The translations under genes and the position numbers were made by a program. DNA of 7,197 nucleotides from Deltaproteobacteria bacterium (GTDB lineage Bacteria; Desulfobacterota; Desulfobacteria; Desulfobacterales; C00003060): the NCBI GenBank assembly GCA_003647435.1, contig QMMV01000100.1, positions 1 to 7,197 of the forward strand. Direction: 5' to 3'. Below the pieces are notes generated by a model. The model was not told the origin of the DNA, did not search any database, and worked only from the letters and a program-made list of their open reading frames with translations. Of this stretch, positions 1 to 6,074 are shown one piece after another; within the stretch, counting starts at the first letter, position 1, and each line of letters opens with the position of its first letter.

Positions 1-43
1 TAAAACCGTCCCGGGTGGGTTCGATTCCCATGCACTTCCGCCA
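1..43 (+). tRNA. selC: tRNA-Sec (selC), 3' part only, cut by window edge
   Basis: Selenocysteine tRNA that decodes UGA with SelB; only the 3' portion is present. Seen: the end of a long variable arm (about 1-15), a T arm with stem GTGGG, loop TTCGATT and stem CCCAT (16-32), then eight bases GCACTTCC (33-40), discriminator G41-equivalent at 40 and CCA at 41-43. Counting from the T stem leaves 12 nt to the end. That is one more than a normal 7-bp acceptor allows and fits the 8-bp acceptor stem of bacterial tRNA-Sec. The stretch GTCCCGGG before the T stem and the ending CTTCCGCCA closely resemble E. coli selC as I remember it. The anticodon (TCA expected) lies outside the window, so identity rests on the acceptor length and similarity. 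It is tail-to-tail with rpe and in the same window as a UGA-containing gene. Confidence 0.85.
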
Positions 44-162
44 GCTCTTTTTCGGTTAATATTTCTTGCGCTCTTCATAAAAAGATATTCCCCACAACAT
101 ATCAGATTCATTTCTTGGTATCACTTCGGTCCTTATGTGCAACAATGTAGTGTGGTGAGTTT

Positions 163-816
163 TTAAGATACCTTGTTGCGAAAGTTTTTTATTGCTCTGG
201 CGTAATTCTCGCTTTCAAATATCGACGATCCAGCCACAAATACGTCCGCCCCCGCCTTGGAAACCAACCCGATGGTTTCTCCATTGATTCCTCCGTCTAC
301 TGAAATCTTGGTATCCGAGCCTGTGGCATTAATCATTGATTTGAGCTTCCTTATCTTCTGAAGAGATCCAGGGATGAAATCCTGCCCTCCGAAGCCGGGG
401 TTTACGCTCATGATCAGTACGAGGTCGACATCTTTCAGGATCCATTCCAGGGTTGAAAGAGAGGTGGCAGGGTTGAGCGCCACGCCTGGCTTTAGACCGA
501 GGTCCTTGATGGCCTGAACCGTCCTGTGCAGGTGGCGGCATGTTTCCTGATGCACTGTCAGATAAGTACTGCCGGCCTTTGCAAATTCTTCAAGGTAAGC
601 ATCCGGGTCCTCTATCATAAGGTGCACATCGAGTGGAAGCCGGGTGATGCTTCTGGCGGCTTCTACAACCATTGGCCCAATCGTTATGTTTTGGACAAAA
701 TGACCGTCCATGACATCCACGTGGATCCAATCCGCCCCCGCGGCTTCTACGGCCTTTATTTCCTCGCCCAGTCTGGAAAAGTCGGCAGACAGTATTGATG
801 GAGCTATAATCTTCAT
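163..816 (-). CDS. rpe: Ribulose-phosphate 3-epimerase
   Basis: Interconverts ribulose 5-phosphate and xylulose 5-phosphate in the cytosolic pentose phosphate pathway. The 217-residue product has the usual family length and a complete TIM-barrel pattern. It opens with IAPSILSADF, then HVDVMDG (metal/catalytic His32 and Asp34), DVHLMIEDP (His65), MSVNPGFGGQ (137-145), VDGGIN (catalytic Asp174) and the phosphate-binding end VAGSSIF (194-200). A minor oddity is FVQN (40-43), where FVPN is usual. The ATG is preceded by a strong Shine-Dalgarno, GGGAGGA, at about 822-828. It is the last gene of the leftward block, 191 bp after the PASTA gene and convergent with tRNA-Sec. I see no clear terminator hairpin in the 119 bp between it and the tRNA. 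Confidence 0.97.
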   Translation of the reverse strand: MKIIAPSILSADFSRLGEEIKAVEAAGADWIHVDVMDGHFVQNITIGPMVVEAARSITRLPLDVHLMIEDPDAYLEEFAKAGSTYLTVHQETCRHLHRTVQAIKDLGLKPGVALNPATSLSTLEWILKDVDLVLIMSVNPGFGGQDFIPGSLQKIRKLKSMINATGSDTKISVDGGINGETIGLVSKAGADVFVAGSSIFESENYARAIKNFRNKVS

Positions 817-864
817 TTTATTCCTCCCTAACTTGGTTGGACTTGAACCATTGTTTTTGGCAGA

Positions 865-1012
865 ACTTTGGCTCTTTTAAGAATACACGTTATGGTTGAG
901 GTTTCAGGTGTCAGAAAACTGATTCAACTCCTGGTAACACTTTAGCTCTTTTAAAAAACAGACATATGCAATAATATTTTCAAAAAGCTAAACTGATACA
1001 ACTCCTGCTATT
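865..1012. repeat. Diverged 74-bp tandem duplication, two units
   Basis: The rpe-PASTA gap holds two copies of a 74-bp unit, 865-938 and 939-1012. Both begin with ACTTTRGCTCTTTTAA (865-880 and 939-954) and both end with AAACTGATWCAACTCCTG (916-933 and 990-1007). The matching ends lie at exactly 74 bp offset. The 35 bp between the conserved ends are largely different in the two units. The second unit just overlaps the PASTA stop codon (1008-1010) and contains the left copy of the 34-bp repeat. It also has an imperfect palindrome, TTTAGCTCTTTT (941-952) against CAAAAAGCTAAA (981-992), with a 28-nt loop. Confidence 0.75.
968..1001 (+). repeat. 34-bp repeat, left copy (inverted match at 7043-7076)
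   Basis: This AT-rich 34-bp stretch starts GCAATAATATTTTC and ends AAACTGATACAA. Its exact reverse complement is at 7043-7076, and similarity stops at both ends. It lies 6 bp beyond the PASTA stop codon, in the second unit of the 74-bp tandem duplication. The match is seen directly. Its function is unknown; a dispersed intergenic repeat family is the simplest guess. Confidence 0.9.
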
Positions 1013-2018
1013 TTGTAAATGATATAGGGCATTGTATTTCAAACTTCCAGAAAAACGGTTCCTCGTATCTAAAGGTAATCGAGGGGCTGGGAATGAGTTC
1101 TCCATCCTCGTATACGAAGAAAGTTGCTTCGGGGTACTCGGGAGTTATTAACCAGATATCTTTCCCGGGAGCCTCAAATGCGTCATAAAGGTCATACGCT
1201 ACGCCAAAGGCGTTTATCCGAAGCCGAACGTGGCTTTTTAGAAATCCGTGACAGACACGGTGATGAAAAAGATAAAGTCCTTGGTGAAGAATTGGACCCT
1301 TTTTCGCTCTGTTTACGGTCAGATGTACCAGGCTCCCCGCAAGGACGGGATAGCCACTTAGAGGTTTTTGTTCTACCACCGTATCGGGCGGCACGTTATC
1401 TCTTTGAACAGATTGTATCTGACCTACCTTCAGATGTGATCGATCCAGGAGGAGGATGGCATTTTCGGTGCTGAGGCCCTTCAAGTGGGGCATCTTCAGG
1501 ATGGTAGGATGCTTGCCGAGCCCGATCAACAGATCAATGGCCTCGCCTCGCTGAACCACGGTGCCTGCAAGTGGCGTCTGTGCTATTACCTCGCCCGTTA
1601 CGGTTCCTTTACTGTATGTTTTGGAAATAGTGCCAGGCAAAAGTCCGTTTTCTTCAATGATAATTTTGGCCTCCCGGATATCTATGCCCACAAGATTTGG
1701 CATGACAAGGGTCTTGGGGCCTTTGGACAGGATGATTCGAACATCTCGACCCTTTTTAATTTCAGCCCCCGCTGCTGGTTGCTGATGTGCAACGTGGTTC
1801 TTTGGCACATCTGTCCTGTATTCAAAGCTACTTACCTTTGTGTTGAGTCCCAGTTCGGTAAGTATTTCTAAGGCATATACTACGTCTTTTCCAACAAGGT
1901 CAGGCACAACGACTACATCCCCGCTCCTTACTATGAGCTTTAAGGTAAGGTACCCGCTCACCAAGGCAATGGTGAAAAACATGCATAAGAAGAGTCCTGT
2001 CTTGAGAAGCGGCTTCAT
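1008..2018 (-). CDS. Membrane-anchored protein with three PASTA domains
   Basis: Predicted inner-membrane-anchored periplasmic protein of 336 residues. Seen: an N-terminal hydrophobic segment (about 8-28), then three tandem PASTA repeats at about 36-100, 104-168 and 173-237. The repeats have recurring VPDLVG / MPNLVG / MPHLKG openings, a Q-x-P-x-x-G core (QQPAAG, QTPLAG, QKPLSG) and terminal V-x-L-x-V/I strands. Residues about 245-336 are a tail I do not recognise, rich in aromatic and acidic residues. PASTA domains are known from PknB-type kinases and PBP2x, where they contact peptidoglycan. Here no kinase or transpeptidase domain is present, so wall binding is an inference. The ATG at 2016-2018 has only a weak upstream GGA. 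It lies 65 bp after fmt. A PASTA-only protein between fmt and rpe is an arrangement I associate with deltaproteobacteria. Confidence 0.88.
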   Translation of the reverse strand: MKPLLKTGLFLCMFFTIALVSGYLTLKLIVRSGDVVVVPDLVGKDVVYALEILTELGLNTKVSSFEYRTDVPKNHVAHQQPAAGAEIKKGRDVRIILSKGPKTLVMPNLVGIDIREAKIIIEENGLLPGTISKTYSKGTVTGEVIAQTPLAGTVVQRGEAIDLLIGLGKHPTILKMPHLKGLSTENAILLLDRSHLKVGQIQSVQRDNVPPDTVVEQKPLSGYPVLAGSLVHLTVNRAKKGPILHQGLYLFHHRVCHGFLKSHVRLRINAFGVAYDLYDAFEAPGKDIWLITPEYPEATFFVYEDGELIPSPSITFRYEEPFFWKFEIQCPISFTK

Positions 2019-2083
2019 ATTCCAACTTTGTTGAGGCGAACAGCAAAGAATCTGTCTTCCGGGCGATGGTTGCTATCAGACAG

Positions 2084-3022
2084 TTACCCGAGCATCGTGC
2101 CCGGAGCTATTGGACAGCCCCGCAAGAACTCTTTGATTGGTAGGCGCTTTGCGGATTCAAGCTGAACTTCCTTTAGACTCAGGATGCCCTTGCCTGTGGC
2201 TACATTCAACTCGCCTGGAAACCCGTCAAGGACGGTTCCGGGTTTTTCATGAGAGTGTTTTTTGACGGGCCTGGCTTTGAATATCTTAAGTCTCTTGCCG
2301 TAGAGGAATGTAAAAGCACCGGGCCAGGGGTTTATCCCTCGAATAAAGGCATCAAGCGATTTTGCGTCTCTGGTCCAGTCAATGCGACCGTCTTCTTTTT
2401 TCAAGACAGGTGCATATGTGGCCTCCAGGGGGGACTGGCGTTTTCCCGCAAGGCGTTCGGACTTAAGTTCATCTAATGTATCCAAAAGGAGTTCTGCTCC
2501 CAAGCGCGAAAGCCGATGCTGTAAGCTTTGGAAGGTCTCATCTGGCTCAATGGCTACTCGGGCGCTCAAAAGAATCTCTCCTGTGTCCATACCTTCATCC
2601 ATCCACATTGTGGTCACACCTGTTTCCTGCTCTCCATTGATTATAGCCCATTGGATAGGAGCCGGCCCCCGATATTTCGGAAGGAGGGAGGGATGAATAT
2701 TGATGGCACCCATACGGGGTATTGACAGCACAGACCCTGGCAGAATGTAACCATAAGCGACTACCACAAAGAGGTCTGGATTTAGTGCGATTATTTTCTC
2801 CAGAAACCACGGTTCCTTCACCCGTGAAGGCTGAAGCACCTGATAGCCCAATTTAATAGCGGCTTGCTTTACAGGAGGTGCAACCAGACGCCGGCCGCGG
2901 CCCCTTGGACGGTCTGGCTTGGTGACAACCGCCACAACATCATATTCGCTGCTATGAAGGGCCTGGAGGGCTGGTACCGCAAACTCCGGCGTGCCAAAGA
3001 ATATAATGCGGTAAGTGCTCAT
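2084..3022 (-). CDS. fmt: Methionyl-tRNA formyltransferase
   Basis: Transfers a formyl group from 10-formyltetrahydrofolate to initiator Met-tRNA in the cytosol. The product is 312 residues, the normal length. Seen: the N-terminal Rossmann start IIFFGTPEFAVPAL, the flexible basic loop TKPDRPRGRGRR (34-45), the catalytic triad Asn108 and His110 (in AINIHPSLLP) and Asp146 (in EGMDTGE), and the folate-site segment LLPKYRGPAPIQWAI (113-127). The C-terminal OB-like domain runs from about 205 with YAPVLKKEDGRIDW and RGINPWPGAF. No essential residue is missing. The start is fixed by family alignment; a clear Shine-Dalgarno is not visible. It begins 25 bp after the UGA-containing DUF1573 gene, so the two are probably co-transcribed. 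The common partner def (peptide deformylase) is not in this window. Confidence 0.97.
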   Translation of the reverse strand: MSTYRIIFFGTPEFAVPALQALHSSEYDVVAVVTKPDRPRGRGRRLVAPPVKQAAIKLGYQVLQPSRVKEPWFLEKIIALNPDLFVVVAYGYILPGSVLSIPRMGAINIHPSLLPKYRGPAPIQWAIINGEQETGVTTMWMDEGMDTGEILLSARVAIEPDETFQSLQHRLSRLGAELLLDTLDELKSERLAGKRQSPLEATYAPVLKKEDGRIDWTRDAKSLDAFIRGINPWPGAFTFLYGKRLKIFKARPVKKHSHEKPGTVLDGFPGELNVATGKGILSLKEVQLESAKRLPIKEFLRGCPIAPGTMLG

Positions 3023-3047
3023 AATTTTGATGCGTTATATCACGCTG

Positions 3048-4067
3048 TCAGTACACCTCAAAACGGACAGGAATTTCAAAGCTTTCCTGGCGTTTCTGGT
3101 TTGTATAAATCCTCAAATGATCTGTATTTGTCCCGGTTTTGAGTTTTTCAAAAACGGGCTCAATTACAAGTTGTACTGCACGACCCGGCTGTATTTGCCT
3201 GGTGACGACGTTAAAAAGCGATTTTTCCCGTTCCACCTTTTTGATCTTTAAGTCGTTTCCCTTATTCAAAAGAACTATCACCGAGCGCCTCATGGGCTTG
3301 CTGCTTTTCTTTAATTGCAGCAATTGATGCTCAGTGATTCGGCCAAAGTTCACGTCCTTTGGTCTCACTTCAACCGGAGGTCTGATCGATCCCAGGATCG
3401 GGATCACCAACTCCGGTTTTTCCGGATAGTTCGTCGTAAGTTTAACTTGCCCACGGTAAACATCCTCTTTGGTGATCTTGTTTTTTACTTTAAGTTGATA
3501 GCGGCGCCCTTTTTCTATCTCCAATAGTTCAACTGCTACCTTGTCCGGAATGGAGACTGAAGCGATTTTGAGGGTCAGAGGCTCCTTTTTTTCTCCATGC
3601 AGGTTAACAACCTTTTCAACCTCTTCGCCCAAGATTCCTTTCAGGTAAACCCGGTAGGGCTTTATATGAACAGGTGTCCATACTTTTCCTTTCATACCAA
3701 TGACTACACGGGGATGCTCTGGGTCGTTGGTAAATAGACGCGCCCTCTTGTGGATGGTGCCCTGGTATCTCTCTGTCCGCATCTCCAATGTAATTTTACC
3801 CTCCGTCCCGGGAGGGATGATCCGGTCAAAACCGGCCACACGGCAGCCTCAGTCAGGCCTGATACTCTTAATCTCCAGCGGAGCCGTCCCTCGATTCAGG
3901 ACACGAAACTCGTGCTTTATCAGATCTCCCTGATTGACCTGGTGGAAATCGTAGACGGGGCTCTTGACATAGACAATCGGCACAGCTTCTTTTGTCTGGG
4001 CGGATTTTGCAAACCCAACAGACATCAGCAGAACCAGGCTTGCCCAAAGGATTACTCTAACACGCAT
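3048..4067 (-). CDS. Exported DUF1573-type protein, probable selenoprotein (Sec73-Gly-Cys75, in-frame UGA)
   Basis: Read through the UGA at 3849-3851, this is one 339-residue protein. Residues 1 to about 23 form a signal peptide (MRVR, then hydrophobic 5-20, then AKSA). Three similar Ig-like (ASPM/SPD-2/hydin-like) modules follow, whose terminal strands align: LFTNDPEHPRVVIGMKGKV (111-129), LTTNYPEKPELVIPILGSI (210-228) and RIYTNQKRQESFEIPVRF (319-336). Module 1 has the DUF1573 signature F-x-x-x-N-x-G-x-A-P-L-x-I-x-S. It leads to RPD-U-G-C, where the family normally has Cys-Gly-Cys. Cys75 is the only cysteine in the product. The start at 4067 follows a strong GGGAGGT (4074-4080, 6-nt spacer); the ATG at 4082 lacks such a site. 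Biochemical role is unknown. Periplasmic redox or metal binding through Sec-Cys is an inference. Alternatives are a nonsense mutation or a base-call error at the UGA, but the frame and domain continuity, SECIS-like hairpin and nearby tRNA-Sec favour selenocysteine. Confidence 0.85.
3799..3848 (-). promoter_or_regulatory. Candidate bacterial SECIS region directly 3' of the UGA
   Basis: The 50 nt after the UGA hold two hairpins on the coding strand. Hairpin 1 (3822-3835) is CCGGT-TTTG-ACCGG, 5 bp with a 4-nt loop beginning at +19, inside the usual 16-37 nt window for bacterial SECIS apical loops. Its loop does not start with G, which is below the usual pattern. Hairpin 2 (3799-3816) is CCCTCC-CGGGAC-GGAGGG, 6 bp. 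Its loop has G in the second position but begins at +39, slightly far. Which of the two, or a composite fold, binds SelB cannot be settled by eye. Confidence 0.55.
3849..3851 (-). other. In-frame UGA, probable selenocysteine codon
   Basis: Codon 73 of the DUF1573-type gene. The context on the coding strand is CCT GAC TGA GGC TGC CGT, that is P-D-U-G-C-R. It replaces the first Cys of the family's conserved C-G-C motif, and the same frame continues without another stop for 266 codons. Confidence 0.83.
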
Positions 4068-4073
4068 CGACAC

Positions 4074-4080
4074 ACCTCCC
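4074..4080 (-). promoter_or_regulatory. Ribosome binding site that sets the DUF1573 start
   Basis: The coding strand reads GGGAGGT, six bases before the ATG at 4065-4067. This makes that ATG the likely start. The in-frame ATG at 4080-4082 overlaps the site itself and would add five residues before the signal peptide. Confidence 0.8.
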
Positions 4081-4140
4081 ATAGTAGTGGTAACAGTTTA
4101 TCGTTCGGATCAAGAAACATCCGTTGTCTTCGACGCTCGA

Positions 4141-4830
4141 TCAACTAAGAGACCCTTCTTTTTCAATACGCAACCGGTTTACTGCAAGATGGGCCTGACG
4201 GATGGGTTCCGGGAGTCTGTATCCCCTGCAACAAGCCATCACCAAATCTAATGCTTCGGCGAGGGTAATAGCGTGGCCTGATGATACAAAAACCGGTTTT
4301 ACATGGTCTCTGGTTCTTAGAACACTCCCGATAACTCGCCCTTGATCTGTCAGCAGAGCCGTACTTCCCCTGTTTTCAGCAACTGGGGCGTGGATACCGA
4401 CAAGCCGCGTTTTAGCACACCCAATAGTTGGACAGTCCAGGATCAAACCCATATGCGAGGCAAGACCTATGCCTCTCGGATGGGCGGTTCCCTGTCCGTC
4501 AAACATGGTGACGTCGGGCTTTTTCCGAATCTTTCTGAAGGCTTTTATCAATACAGGCCCCTCACGAAACGTAAGCAGCCCAGCAATATAAGGGAACTTC
4601 ACTTTTTGACAGGCCATCGCCTCATCAACCAAGATGAGATCGGGGAAGGTAAAAACGAGCACCGCTGCATAGAAGTCATGGCTCTTCCGCGAGTATGAAA
4701 CATCGGCCCCCGCAATGGTCTTAAGCGGTTTTGCAAGGGGTATCTCGCGAATTTTCTTTGAAAGGCGCCTCTGGATAGTTATGGCCTCCTTGTATGGAAT
4801 GTCCCAGGGATGTAGCTGGTGAATCTTCAT
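4141..4830 (-). CDS. nfi: Endonuclease V (deoxyinosine 3' endonuclease)
   Basis: Cleaves DNA at the second phosphodiester 3' of deoxyinosine in repair of deaminated adenine; RNA inosine is also a substrate in some members. The product has 229 residues, typical for the family. Seen: GADVSY with catalytic Asp43, the wedge region PYIAGLLTFRE with Tyr81 and Glu90, DGQGTAHPRGIGLASH with Asp111, His117 and His126, PTIGCAK with Lys140, and the C-terminal SSGHAITLAEAL and RLPEPIRQAH with His214. All the acidic metal ligands I know of in the Thermotoga enzyme have counterparts. An oddity is that the wedge motif is PYIA, where PYIP is usual. The start is supported by GGAGG at 4841-4845, though the spacer is 10 nt. 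It lies 73 bp before the DUF1573 start and 88 bp after the YbhN-type gene. Confidence 0.96.
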   Translation of the reverse strand: MKIHQLHPWDIPYKEAITIQRRLSKKIREIPLAKPLKTIAGADVSYSRKSHDFYAAVLVFTFPDLILVDEAMACQKVKFPYIAGLLTFREGPVLIKAFRKIRKKPDVTMFDGQGTAHPRGIGLASHMGLILDCPTIGCAKTRLVGIHAPVAENRGSTALLTDQGRVIGSVLRTRDHVKPVFVSSGHAITLAEALDLVMACCRGYRLPEPIRQAHLAVNRLRIEKEGSLS

Positions 4831-4918
4831 AGATATTCAGCCTCCATTAAAATATACCACAGCCCCCCGCCGATAATCCCAAATTTCGCAAGGGTATATG
4901 GATGTGTTTTACTTCGGC

Positions 4919-6001
4919 CTAAGAGCCGACATGGGTACGATAAACGATTTGCATAACATTAATGCCGGTAATAATAGCTGAAATAAGACCTACAACAATT
5001 ACTGGAACCATCTGAAAAACGTGATTGGCCAATGTAAACCCGGCCGCCTCTTTGGCAGGAATGCCAAAGATCAGGAGCCCAAAGATACCACCTGCTTCCC
5101 AGATGCCCCAGAAGCCGGGAGCAGATGGCAGCGAAATGAACAAGCAGATTATGACCATCACGGCCCACATTTCGAAAAAAGAGATATCTATTCCAGGGCA
5201 GCCAAAGGACATGACATAATAAGAACCAGCCATTAATGCCCAGACTATAAAGGAAAGAGCAATGCAAAGACCAATCTTTTTCGGGCTCTTCAACAACGTG
5301 AACCCTTTGGCAAAGTTGTTGAGAATAACTGCAGATTTCAGATCGAGTTTCTGTTGCAACTTTTTTTTGAAGGAGGCAGTGGTGAAAAAGAGCAAGGCCG
5401 GCATCTTCACCACGGTACGCCTTATAAGGGTCCGACCCTGTCTAAGCATAACAAAAATAATACCTGCAATCAGTATAACGCACAATCTCAGGGTTGTGGA
5501 GCCGATCATGCTAAGGGTGGCTTTGTTGAGCTGATAGTTTCCGAATGGAATCTCAATGGCAGGGTTTATGTCCACATTAATAAGAGCAACGGCAAGAAAC
5601 GAAAGCAACATAACGATGTCGAAGACTCTTTCAGCTCCAACTGTAGCCAGAACCATAGAAAACGAAACATTCTCCCTTTTGTAAAAGATAATCGGTCTGG
5701 CGAGTTCTCCAACTCGTGCAGGTAAAAGGCAGTTTGCCATAAACCCGATCATAAGTGGATGAAACGCGCTCCAGAAGGGTGTTTTTTTTACCGGCTGCAG
5801 CAGAAGTTGCCATCTGATAACTCTGACAAGAAAGCTTAGCAGGGCAATTGCCATTGAAGGGATTATCCACCAGTAGTTGACGGTTTTTAAATAGGCTACA
5901 AGCTCCCGAAGGGGGATATTGGAAAAGGTCAGATAAAGTGCAATAGCGGACAGCAGCAACCCTATTGTCAGAGACAAAGGAATATGATTCTTGCGTGCCA
6001 T
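4919..6001 (-). CDS. YbhN/UPF0104-type polytopic membrane protein (lysylphosphatidylglycerol synthase membrane-domain family)
   Basis: Integral inner-membrane protein, 360 residues from the chosen ATG, with about eight hydrophobic segments (for example 8-26, 44-64, 117-142, 168-186, 243-264, 277-296, 327-348). Family hallmarks seen: GFMANCLLPARVGELARP (86-103), LATVGAERVFDIVMLL (118-133) and LPSAPGFWGIWEAGGIFG (291-308). The family is related to the flippase half of MprF and to AglD-like proteins; the substrate of this member is unknown, and no aminoacyl-transferase domain is attached. The frame is open back to a TTG at 6067, with another ATG at 6034. I prefer the ATG at 6001 because MARKNHIP followed at once by the first membrane helix matches family starts, but no clear Shine-Dalgarno decides this. 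ribF ends at 6075, so the two genes are almost contiguous and likely co-transcribed. Confidence 0.85.
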   Translation of the reverse strand: MARKNHIPLSLTIGLLLSAIALYLTFSNIPLRELVAYLKTVNYWWIIPSMAIALLSFLVRVIRWQLLLQPVKKTPFWSAFHPLMIGFMANCLLPARVGELARPIIFYKRENVSFSMVLATVGAERVFDIVMLLSFLAVALINVDINPAIEIPFGNYQLNKATLSMIGSTTLRLCVILIAGIIFVMLRQGRTLIRRTVVKMPALLFFTTASFKKKLQQKLDLKSAVILNNFAKGFTLLKSPKKIGLCIALSFIVWALMAGSYYVMSFGCPGIDISFFEMWAVMVIICLFISLPSAPGFWGIWEAGGIFGLLIFGIPAKEAAGFTLANHVFQMVPVIVVGLISAIITGINVMQIVYRTHVGS

Positions 6002-6074
6002 GGTATTTGAACAAGCGCTATCTGCTGGAAACATGGCGGAAACAGTGAAAAATCCCGTGTGAGACAAAGCATGA

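Noticed and set aside
941..992. Rho-independent terminator after the PASTA gene
   Set aside because: The arms TTTAGCTCTTTT and CAAAAAGCTAAA can pair, but the stem is AT-rich, the loop is 28 nt and no U-run follows on the transcribed strand.
1124..1871. Plus-strand open frames over the PASTA gene, and similar frames elsewhere opposite fmt, nfi and ribF
   Set aside because: They lie antisense to genes with clear family motifs and show no domain or ribosome-site support of their own.
3048..3839. A separate gene starting at GTG 3839, with GAGG five bases upstream
   Set aside because: It would begin in the middle of the first Ig-like module and lack the signal peptide that the upstream frame supplies. 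The GAGG includes part of the UGA codon, and the frame is continuous with 3852-4067, so read-through explains both parts better.
4088..4101. A further copy of the intergenic repeat (TGGTAACA-x-TTTA, as at 932-944)
   Set aside because: Only about a dozen bases match and nothing extends beyond them, so chance is a sufficient explanation.
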